Assembly: GCA_039029915.1 (NCBI GenBank)
Contig: JBCCFD010000198.1
Span: forward strand, 1-13,480
Direction of reading: 5' to 3'
Length of the DNA stretch: 13,480 nucleotides
DNA from: QQUD01 sp039029915
GTDB lineage: Bacteria; Chloroflexota; Anaerolineae; Promineifilales; Promineifilaceae
The position numbers and the translations under genes are program-made. Below, in pieces: positions 7,201 through 12,323 of the stretch. The notes below the pieces were generated by a model. The model worked only from the letters and a program-made list of their open reading frames with translations, was not told the DNA's origin and did not search any database. Each line of letters begins with the position of its first letter. The stretch's first letter is position 1.

Positions 7201-8868
7201 CTCCAGCTCAATATTTGTAGCAGTGGGCAACAAGAACGCCTGCTGCTTTATGGCATTGGATTAGGCAATCGATATGACACCACCAATCCGGCAACGCTTA
7301 CCCTGCCTGCTCATTTGGAAGCAAATGCCCTGAATACGCAGCTTGTTGGACGACTTCGGCCAGATCTATCAACGGCCGTCTTCCCAAACCTGGTCACCTA
7401 CCAATCGGTGATGGAAACGATTAACTTAGCCACCCCGGCTCAGGTTAACACCTATGCATACGCCTTTGAAACGGCCGTTACGCCGACAACTGAGCTAACG
7501 GTGAGCTGGCAAAGCAATCAAACGAGCTACCAAACGGCCCGCGCGATGATTGCCCAAACGACCTACCCAACCACGGGGCGTTTTATCAACAAGAGCAACG
7601 ACACAATCTCGTTTGTGTATCACCGGCTTGGCCAAGATGAAGCGAACCGCACATTGACCTTTGCCCCCACAACGGCCGTTACCACTATCTATGCCCAAGT
7701 GGCCGTGGTGGGCAATCATGCCGACTCAAGCGTTTTGATTGTGAATGCCCAAGCGGGCAATGTCATAGAAACCCAGACGCTCGTTAACGCCTCTGATGGA
7801 GAGCAGCTCAATCTGGTGCATTTTGCGCTGCGAAATGTGCCGATCGGCACAAATTCAGTCAAAGTCACGCTCATCTCGCCTGAGGCCAATGGAGATTCGG
7901 GCGTGCTCAGCCAGGTGGTGGCTAATGTGCTCTGCACCAGCGACAGCGATGGCGACGATGTGAATGATTCTGATGATGGCGGCCACGATTCGGATGGGGA
8001 CAATATAGCCAACTACCTTGACCCAGATGATGACAATGATGGTGTGCCGACGATTGATGAAGATCCAAATGGCAATAATAATCCGCTGGATGATGACACA
8101 GATTTAGACGGGATTCCCAACTACTTGGATGATGATGATGATGGGGACGGTGTGGAAACGGCCGTTGAGTTGCACCACCTCAGTCACCCGTCCCAAATTG
8201 GTGACTTTGACCATGATGGCATCCCCAACTATCTTGATGAAGACGACGACAATGACGGCATCCCAACCGGCTCTGAAGCAGGCTTACTCAATGGCTTTGG
8301 TCCTGACACAGACGGAGACGGCATAGCAGACAGCATCGAAGGCCCGGGCAACAAAGACCGCGACGGGCAGCCAAACGCTGAGGACCTTGACTCTGATAAT
8401 GATGAAATTCCTGACGCAATAGAAGGGGCTGGAGACGCTGACGGGGATAATATTCCGAACTTCCTCGACCAGGATTCTGATGGCGATACCATTACTGACC
8501 GAACAGAGGGCAATGTCGATACCGATGGGGATGGCATTCCGAACTTCTTAGACTTTGACTCGGACGGAGACAATGTGCCTGATTCAGAAGAGCGCACAAA
8601 AGATCGAGACCATGACGACATCCCAAACTACCTAGACACAGACGCCGATGGGGACGGCATCCCTGATTTTGATGAGTATGTCAATGATGACGCTCATCTG
8701 CTCAAGGGCTGTTCTTCGTGGGGCAATCCGAACTGTCACAACAACGATTTAGACGGAGACGGCATCAAAAACTACTTGGATACCGATTCCGACAACGACG
8801 GCACGCTTGATGGAGATGAAATTCAACCGGCGGCGTTTACGCTGTATTTACCGATTGTGGTTCGGTAA
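4219..8868 (+). CDS. Giant secreted multi-domain surface protein (CBM6-like, Ig-like repeats, TSP3-like calcium repeats, YLPIVVR tail)
   Basis: A 1549-residue exported protein. The ATG at 4219 is chosen over one 36 nt upstream because GGAG lies 7 nt before it and the hydrophobic signal peptide follows directly (cleavage near residues 34-36, SQAA). Regions in order: a module like family-6 carbohydrate-binding domains (about 55-195; IEAE start, late REDGTQLDWIEVE strand); two putative Ig/cadherin-like (He_PIG-type) domains (197-288 and 289-374); four homologous repeats starting at 378, 502, 626 and 750, each with TNG/TND near its start, two Cys 14 apart and a TDSD-SHY ending; a divergent relative (869-994); an unrecognised region (995-1240); a highly acidic array of DxDxDG and IPNYLD units (1242-1535) like calcium-binding type-3 thrombospondin repeats; and the C-terminal LYLPIVVR. 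Likely cell-surface adhesion or glycan binding; no catalytic motif was seen. Nine ACGGCCGT palindromes all encode Thr-Ala-Val. Confidence 0.92.
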   Translation: MENQFWHSSPKMGWSLIALSALIGLLSLTAPSQAAVANQYFALNNTASCSPLAQRIEAETAVLSGNFEIGSAASASGEQFIHVPDNTTNFQSGPSTHYAEFCVDILASGTYQINSNIKAPEGDDNSFYVAIDDVPTSGYLWDTTLTSVFVNDYVSERGGSDPVTWSLTPGQRVIRLYLREDGTQLDWIEVEKIGDDPPLIINPGNQTNDENDTVSLQIDALDPENGTLTYSATGLPDNLTISNSTGEISGILSHDSSGNYDVTVTVSDGSHSPTIEFDWTVNNVNQLPTLTNPGDQSDVENETISLQIVADDADGETLTYSATNLPNNLSMNPSSGLITGQLTLGSAGTYAVTVTVDDGIDEVDATLTWTVFARPEASIDVEFLTNGSNADSVTGPGLVVGTAVNWEYNITNTGNFDLINVVVTDDQLGQICTLATLDIDEATTCSDSGTAVSGQYSATASVTGEPVDAQGDPARHPDNSLVDDPTDSDNSHYVGYEEVISSVDLELTTNGSDADSAPGIGANIGDPISWVYTVTNDGEIDLGSITVTDGEQGEICTIPDLEPNESASCSISDTAVEGQYSTTATATGIPIDENGDPAEYPGGLLIPTATDSDSTHYLGFEAGVASIDVEMSTNGFDADDPTGPTINFGEPIEWVYTVTNDGPFDLKRVEIVDSVLGDVCIINDLAMNETQTCTVNDTAGDGQYAAEASVVGEPVDEAGNSATNPDGSEVPDATDSDMSHYFGFVPLLPDIDIEFLTNDFDADDPTGPIISDEASVSWRYVVENTGNLDLKDVTVTDSTLGVVCTILLLEIDDSTECTASGTAVTGQYSSTASVTGTPVDDLGNPVPDITAPTDSDDSHYLGVDDVTPAIQLEKSVYLGHSDGTGCVASQELVLGESGTAVTFCFEITNFGNTYINSLSLDDPALNATISDLELLNLDSYPLAPGDSTTLYYETTIAGDLLNIATATGVPVNSGGTPYVGINAPSDSDTAEIDALQLNICSSGQQERLLLYGIGLGNRYDTTNPATLTLPAHLEANALNTQLVGRLRPDLSTAVFPNLVTYQSVMETINLATPAQVNTYAYAFETAVTPTTELTVSWQSNQTSYQTARAMIAQTTYPTTGRFINKSNDTISFVYHRLGQDEANRTLTFAPTTAVTTIYAQVAVVGNHADSSVLIVNAQAGNVIETQTLVNASDGEQLNLVHFALRNVPIGTNSVKVTLISPEANGDSGVLSQVVANVLCTSDSDGDDVNDSDDGGHDSDGDNIANYLDPDDDNDGVPTIDEDPNGNNNPLDDDTDLDGIPNYLDDDDDGDGVETAVELHHLSHPSQIGDFDHDGIPNYLDEDDDNDGIPTGSEAGLLNGFGPDTDGDGIADSIEGPGNKDRDGQPNAEDLDSDNDEIPDAIEGAGDADGDNIPNFLDQDSDGDTITDRTEGNVDTDGDGIPNFLDFDSDGDNVPDSEERTKDRDHDDIPNYLDTDADGDGIPDFDEYVNDDAHLLKGCSSWGNPNCHNNDLDGDGIKNYLDTDSDNDGTLDGDEIQPAAFTLYLPIVVR
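7939..8823 (+). repeat. Calcium-repeat array (TSP type-3-like) inside the surface-protein gene
   Basis: Within the surface protein, residues about 1242-1535 consist of repeated DxDxDGxxD loops alternating with short IPNYLD or IPNFLD units; I count seven clear NYLD/NFLD units plus one degenerate PNAED. Asp-rich loops of this spacing bind calcium in thrombospondin type-3 repeats, so the segment is probably a rigid calcium-dependent stalk next to the C-terminal tail. The DNA is correspondingly rich in GAT and GAC codons. One unit is interrupted by a Cys-containing insert (GCSSWGNPNC). Confidence 0.85.
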
Positions 8869-8992
8869 TTGGAGATTGGGGATTGGGGATTGGTTTGGTT
8901 GAATAGTTATTGGGGATTGGTTGATTGGGGATTGAAAGCTTGGGTTAAACAAGCCAGAATTTCGTAAATCCTAAATCGTAAATCGTAGATTC
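8869..8992. repeat. Low-complexity GGGGATTGG and AAATCGTA repeats in a convergent spacer
   Basis: The spacer between two convergent genes is built from simple words. From 8869 to about 8935 the unit ATTGGGG or GGGGATTGG recurs, with four G4 runs at 8878-8881, 8885-8888, 8912-8915 and 8927-8930. From about 8962 to 9001 related words AAATCCTA, AAATCGTA and AAATCGTAG follow, closing with AATCCCC, the reverse complement of GGGGATT. The two halves could pair in RNA and serve both convergent transcripts as a terminator-like structure, but no classic hairpin with a T-tract is present. Confidence 0.65.
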
Positions 8993-9745
8993 CTAATCCC
9001 CAGCCACTAGATAATGATACCCATACACCGTTTCATACCCGAATTGACGGTACAGGGCTTGGGCAGGTTGATTTTTAGCAACCACTTGGAGGAAGGTTTT
9101 TGTGGCACCTTTTTGCTGGCCCCACTGTAGCAGCTTGGTTAAAACGGCCGTTCCTACGCCCTGTCGCTTCACTGCATCCGCTGTGCGCATATTGAGAATG
9201 CCAAGCCACCCATTCATCAAAATAGCTGAGCCAATTCCGACCGTTTCGCCATTTAATTCGGCCTCCAAATAGACAACTGGGGTCGTGATTCTGCGCATAA
9301 TGCCGCCCCGAACGGCCGTTTCTTCCTCACTGTATTGATTCCCATCCTGATGAAACTTTAGCCATCCAGCCGTTAGCCTATCACTGTGAATAAACAAAAG
9401 CTGGGGATTGATAGGCGGCTGCCTTGATGAAATAACGGCCGTTTGCACCACCACGTGCCCCACCGCTTTATATCCTTTAGCCAGCAAAGTTTGCGCCAGA
9501 TTGACCGGTTTTGAAATCGGATTAACTTGAAACTTCACGGTCAGATTTCGGCTCTGGTAAAACGATTCGGCGGCTTCTATTTTTTGAGTGAGAGATAAAC
9601 GGCCGTTGTCTTGATTTGGCCACACAGAATTAGCGCGGCTTGTTGTCCCTCTTGATGCTCTTAGGACCCAACCATCACAATCAACCATCTCTTCAGCAGG
9701 CCACGTTTCCAAAGCAATTTGTTCTATTTCTGATATCAGGTTCAT
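8993..9745 (-). CDS. GNAT-family N-acetyltransferase
   Basis: Cytoplasmic acetyl-CoA-dependent acetyltransferase, 250 residues from the ATG at 9745. Longer in-frame starts at 9793 and 9784 exist, but they would begin in or beside the operator palindrome and add a tail without conserved character. From 9745 the protein opens with a segment (LETWPAEE, GWVLRASRGTTSRANSVWP) typical of two-part GNAT proteins. The C-terminal fold carries the acetyl-CoA loop KRQGVGTA (RQGVG at 194-198) and the late motif NQPAQALYRQFGYE (225-238). The acceptor substrate cannot be told; small-molecule or protein N-acetylation are both possible. The gene is divergent from a TetR regulator, with two shared operator sites, so it may be under that regulator. 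Four ACGGCCGT palindromes lie inside, an unusually dense cluster. Confidence 0.9.
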   Translation of the reverse strand: MNLISEIEQIALETWPAEEMVDCDGWVLRASRGTTSRANSVWPNQDNGRLSLTQKIEAAESFYQSRNLTVKFQVNPISKPVNLAQTLLAKGYKAVGHVVVQTAVISSRQPPINPQLLFIHSDRLTAGWLKFHQDGNQYSEEETAVRGGIMRRITTPVVYLEAELNGETVGIGSAILMNGWLGILNMRTADAVKRQGVGTAVLTKLLQWGQQKGATKTFLQVVAKNQPAQALYRQFGYETVYGYHYLVAGD

Positions 9746-9754
9746 ACGCCACTC

Positions 9755-9784
9755 TTGACAATACCTTAGGGTATGGTTTAGCAT
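9755..9784 (+). promoter_or_regulatory. Promoter of the TetR-DUF2867 operon
   Basis: A perfect -35 box TTGACA (9755-9760) is followed after 18 bp by TAGCAT (9779-9784), a 4-of-6 match to TATAAT. The predicted start near 9791 gives a leader of about 24 nt before the ATG at 9815. Both operator copies are positioned to block it. Confidence 0.6.
9763..9777. promoter_or_regulatory. TetR operator O2 (imperfect copy, within the promoter spacer)
   Basis: ACCTTAGGGTATGGT matches the O1 word ACCATACGGTATGGT at 13 of 15 positions, and its centre is 26 bp from the O1 centre. It lies exactly between the -35 and -10 boxes. Recognition by the adjacent TetR protein is inferred from position and symmetry. 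Confidence 0.6.
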
Positions 9785-9787
9785 ACA

Positions 9788-9804
9788 TACCATACGGTAT
9801 GGTA
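9788..9804. promoter_or_regulatory. TetR operator O1 (perfect palindrome over the transcription start)
   Basis: TACCATACGGTATGGTA is two perfect 8-bp half-sites around one central base. It covers the predicted start of the regulator transcript and lies upstream of the divergent acetyltransferase. Size, symmetry and position are typical of TetR-family autoregulatory operators. Confidence 0.75.
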
Positions 9805-9814
9805 CGGATTAATT

Positions 9815-10369
9815 ATGTCACGAAAAACAAAGTATGACTGGTTTGTAGCCAGTGTCCAAATTCTAAATACACAGGGACATCAAAGCTTAACCATTGACGC
9901 CCTGACCAAAAAACTGGGGGTCACAAAAGGCTCCTTCTATCATCATTTTGGCAGCTTAAAACAATTTAAAACCGCCCTGCTGGCCCATTTTGAAGAGGCA
10001 GGCACTCTGCAAATCATTGAACAAACAGAAGAGGCCACGACATCACAAGCAAAGCTCTATCGGTTGGTGGCGATCGTTTCTGAGCAAATCACCAGTTCAC
10101 CAAGCAATCTTGAAGTGGGGCTAAGGGCATGGGCGCGGCAGGAACCTGAAGTGGGGGAGCTTCTAGCCCGTGTTGACGCACAGCGAATCGCTTATGTCCA
10201 AAACTTATTCAACGACATTTTCAATGACTCAGCTAAAGCACAAAAAGTCTCAGAGCTTTTTTACATCGTCCTGATAGGCAGTGAGCACGTTTTTCCACCA
10301 CTGGCTCAAACCCATCTATCAATCTATTTAACCGAATTATTGCACCTTTATGGAGTAAAAAATGAATAA
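9815..10369 (+). CDS. TetR/AcrR-family transcriptional regulator
   Basis: 184-residue dimeric repressor of the TetR family. The N-terminal DNA-binding domain spans about residues 7-53, with the helix-turn-helix reading LTIDALTKKLGVTKGSFYHHFGSL (24-48). The remaining mostly helical part would bind a small ligand and dimerise; its ligand cannot be predicted. Length is normal for the family. The start at 9815 has only a weak ribosome site (CGGA about 7 nt upstream), which fits low expression. Two palindromic operators just upstream predict autorepression and possible control of the divergent acetyltransferase. Its end overlaps the next gene by 8 nt, indicating translational coupling and one operon. 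Confidence 0.95.
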   Translation: MSRKTKYDWFVASVQILNTQGHQSLTIDALTKKLGVTKGSFYHHFGSLKQFKTALLAHFEEAGTLQIIEQTEEATTSQAKLYRLVAIVSEQITSSPSNLEVGLRAWARQEPEVGELLARVDAQRIAYVQNLFNDIFNDSAKAQKVSELFYIVLIGSEHVFPPLAQTHLSIYLTELLHLYGVKNE

Positions 10370-10886
10370 AGAGGAATTTTTACAGCTAGCTCCCGAGCTA
10401 GGGCCAATTTTTACCAACGCCGATCATATTGACATAAAAACAGAGGCGAGCAACAATCCCTTGCGCTCATTTATGGTTGGTGCCCTATCCTACCACCCAC
10501 GGTGGATGAAGTTTCTATACGGCATTCGCTATTATTTTGTCCGTCTTTTGGGTATGACTCAGGAAGGGATGCCGGAAGCTTTGCAGCTGAACGAGGAAGA
10601 TATCTCGATGACGCCCGGGGAGTGGGTGACCTTTTTTCAAGTGACTCAAGCAAAAGAAGACGCTTACTGGGTGGGCGAAGCGACCGAAAAGCATCTAACC
10701 GCTTATTTAGCCATTGCAGTTGACGATTCTCAGGCAGAGCAACTGGTTCATTTAGCCACCGTCGTCAAATATAATCATTGGACAGGGCCAGTTTATTTTA
10801 ATGTGATACGGCCGTTTCACCACATCGTCGTGCGTCAGATGATGCGCGCCGCTGCTAAATATACCCCCGCCATGACGACCGCTTAA
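10362..10886 (+). CDS. DUF2867 family protein
   Basis: 174-residue protein that I match to DUF2867 by pattern: an early segment WMKFLYGIRYYFVRLLGM (48-65), then VGEATEKHLTAYLAIAV (104-120), TVVKYNHWTGPVYFNVIRPFHHIVVR (133-158) and a short basic tail. No enzymatic role is established for the family that I can name; members often stand beside TetR regulators or are fused to NAD(P)-binding domains. The start overlaps the regulator by 8 nt, with GGAG about 7 nt upstream. The arrangement suggests its level is set by the regulator. It contains one ACGGCCGT read in an unusual register (Arg-Pro-Phe). No signal peptide is seen, so it is probably cytoplasmic or membrane-peripheral. Confidence 0.8.
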   Translation: MNKEEFLQLAPELGPIFTNADHIDIKTEASNNPLRSFMVGALSYHPRWMKFLYGIRYYFVRLLGMTQEGMPEALQLNEEDISMTPGEWVTFFQVTQAKEDAYWVGEATEKHLTAYLAIAVDDSQAEQLVHLATVVKYNHWTGPVYFNVIRPFHHIVVRQMMRAAAKYTPAMTTA

Positions 10887-11189
10887 AATATAGGGGAAGC
10901 ATTTTACGAGAATGTTTCCCCATCTTTTTCCACCTTTAGACCGATATCATTCCCGCCTCTAGTCTGATCCCATTTTCAACCAACGCTCCTAAACTGTTTA
11001 TACCTCTAGTACAGCCAAATATATTTTGATGGATACGAATTGATTTTAGCTGTACTGCAAAGCAAACAAAAACAGATCAACAAATTTTACCCATCGATTC
11101 TTTTTGTTTGCACTCAACGGAATGCTCTTACAGCAACCGCAATAAGCGATTTATCCGTTCACCACATTCAATTCGTTTAGGAGAGAGAC
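10887..11189. other. Intergenic region between the DUF2867 gene and the ABC ATPase gene
   Basis: This 303-bp AT-rich stretch has no gene. It begins with the terminator listed separately. Further on, CCTCTAGT occurs twice (10956-10963 and 11003-11010), and AGTACAGC (11008-11015) is the exact reverse complement of GCTGTACT (11049-11056) across 33 bp, which could be paired operator half-sites or a weak hairpin. A poor promoter candidate is TTTCAA (10974-10979) with TTATAC (10998-11003). The ATPase gene has a strong AGGAGA ribosome site just before its start. Confidence 0.55.
10893..10930 (+). terminator. Rho-independent terminator after the TetR-DUF2867 operon
   Basis: GGGGAAGCATT (10893-10903) pairs with AATGTTTCCCC (10911-10921), giving an 11-bp stem with one G-U pair and a 7-nt loop, followed by ATC and a five-T run. 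It sits 7 bp after the DUF2867 stop codon. Confidence 0.85.
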
Positions 11190-12092
11190 ATGACCGCCTA
11201 TATTCTTGAAACGCATGAGCTGAGCAAGTCATTTGGGGCTGTAACGGCCGTTAATAAAGTCAATCTACAAGTTCCCACAGGAGAACTCTTTGGTTTCTTA
11301 GGCCCAAATGGAGCTGGAAAAACAACCACAATCGGCATGATCTTGGGGCTCATTCATCCCACAAATGGACGTGTTACCCTATTTGGCAAACCGGTATCAC
11401 CTCAAAAAAACACGCCGCTTAATGAAGTAGGCGCATTGATAGGGGCACCAGCGCTTTTACCTCATCTTTCAGGACTAAAAAACCTGCGCCTCTTAGCGCA
11501 TCTATATAACAAAGTCGATGAACATCAAATAACGACCGTTTTGAAAAAAGTTGGCATGTTAAACGCTGCTGACCGAAAAGTCAAAACATACTCCACCGGA
11601 ATGACACAACGGCTCGGCTTAGCCGCTGCACTCCTGCATCAACCAAAGCTGCTTATTTTGGATGAACCCACCAATGGGCTTGACCCCGCCGGCATGCGTG
11701 AAATACGAGATCTGCTTCGCCAGCTTGCTCAAGAAGGCATGACCATTTTTTTAAGCAGCCATCTGCTTCATGAGATCGAGCAAATTTGTGACCATATTGC
11801 TGTGATCAAGCAAGGGTCAATTGTGGCTCAAGGAAAGGTCTCTGATTTATTAGCCCAACAAACCACCTTCACTAAAATCCGGGTGACGGCTATTGAGCAA
11901 GCTAAACGCCTGTTAACAGAATTAGGGGGGCGCGATGCCGTCACCGTCGATGGCGACTATCTATTGGTTTCTGGTTTGACCAGCGAAACGGCCGTGGCAC
12001 ACCTCGTGGCTCATCAAATCATTCCAAAAGAAGTCAGTAACCACAGCTCAAATTTAGAAAATATATTTCTTGAATTAACCCAAGAAGCATAA
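11190..12092 (+). CDS. ABC transporter ATP-binding protein, BcrA/NatA type
   Basis: 300-residue stand-alone ATPase subunit that would energise an ABC-2 exporter. Walker A is GPNGAGKT (38-45), the signature is the variant YSTGMTQ (134-140), Walker B is LLILDEP with E159, the D-loop follows near D165 and the switch His is H191 (SSHLLHEIE). The C-terminal extension ending NLENIFLELTQEA is typical of bacitracin- and lantibiotic-resistance-type ATPases, where it contacts the partner. AGGAGA immediately upstream supports the start. The matching permease begins 232 bp downstream on the same strand, a wide gap caused in part by the 81-bp element. The substrate is unknown; peptide antibiotic, sodium or lipid export are all possible. 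Confidence 0.95.
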   Translation: MTAYILETHELSKSFGAVTAVNKVNLQVPTGELFGFLGPNGAGKTTTIGMILGLIHPTNGRVTLFGKPVSPQKNTPLNEVGALIGAPALLPHLSGLKNLRLLAHLYNKVDEHQITTVLKKVGMLNAADRKVKTYSTGMTQRLGLAAALLHQPKLLILDEPTNGLDPAGMREIRDLLRQLAQEGMTIFLSSHLLHEIEQICDHIAVIKQGSIVAQGKVSDLLAQQTTFTKIRVTAIEQAKRLLTELGGRDAVTVDGDYLLVSGLTSETAVAHLVAHQIIPKEVSNHSSNLENIFLELTQEA

Positions 12093-12093
12093 T

Positions 12094-12113
12094 ACTTTGT
12101 TACCAAAGTTTTT
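12094..12113 (+). terminator. Weak terminator or attenuator after the ABC ATPase gene
   Basis: ACTTTG (12094-12099) and CAAAGT (12104-12109) form a 6-bp stem with a TTAC loop, running directly into a five-T tract (12109-12113). The stem is short and AT-rich, so it could stop only part of transcription, lowering permease expression relative to ATPase. An alternative long-range pairing of TACTTTGTTAC (12093-12103) with GTAACGAAGTA (12151-12161, one mismatch) would compete with it. Confidence 0.35.
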
Positions 12114-12202
12114 AAATACTTCTTCTCTGGAAAAATTTAAAATTTCTTATGTAACGAAGTAATAACCTAATCGCAAAAAATTTGAACAAAGCTTACTTAA
12201 AT

Positions 12203-12283
12203 AGGACCTACGCAAATAGTGGTCACTGAGCCTGTCGAAGTGACTTTCTTAACCCTTCAACAGGCTCAGCGTGCGTAAGTCCT
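12203..12283 (+). repeat. 81-bp MITE-like inverted-repeat element, copy 2
   Basis: Same element and same orientation as at 4093-4173, with four mismatches over 81 bp. The outer arms are AGGACCTACGCA and TGCGTAAGTCCT, and the inner arms CTGAGCCTGTCGAAG (12226-12240) and CTTCAACAGGCTCAG (12255-12269); each stem carries one mismatch. It lies between the ABC ATPase and its permease and ends 40 bp before the permease start codon, a position almost identical to that of copy 1 before the surface-protein gene. Confidence 0.85.
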
Positions 12284-12323
12284 GTTAAAAAAAATTTTGA
12301 TCCCCACACAGAAGGATGAAATC

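Noticed and set aside
7716..8012. 98-residue minus-strand open frame
   Set aside because: Antisense shadow of the surface-protein gene with no recognisable domain or ribosome site.
8229..8621. 130-residue Ser-rich open frame antisense to the surface-protein gene
   Set aside because: It is a shadow of the GAT/GAC-rich calcium repeats; its Ser/Pro-rich sequence is what the complement of Asp repeats gives.
7942..8820. CRISPR-like or satellite DNA because of regular repeats
   Set aside because: The repeats are in frame, encode calcium-binding motifs and vary at DNA level; no spacers or constant repeats are present.
9746..9793. Longer N-terminus of the acetyltransferase starting at 9793 or 9784
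   Set aside because: It would start in or next to the operator palindrome and add residues without family-like character; the ATG at 9745 fits the usual GNAT start better.
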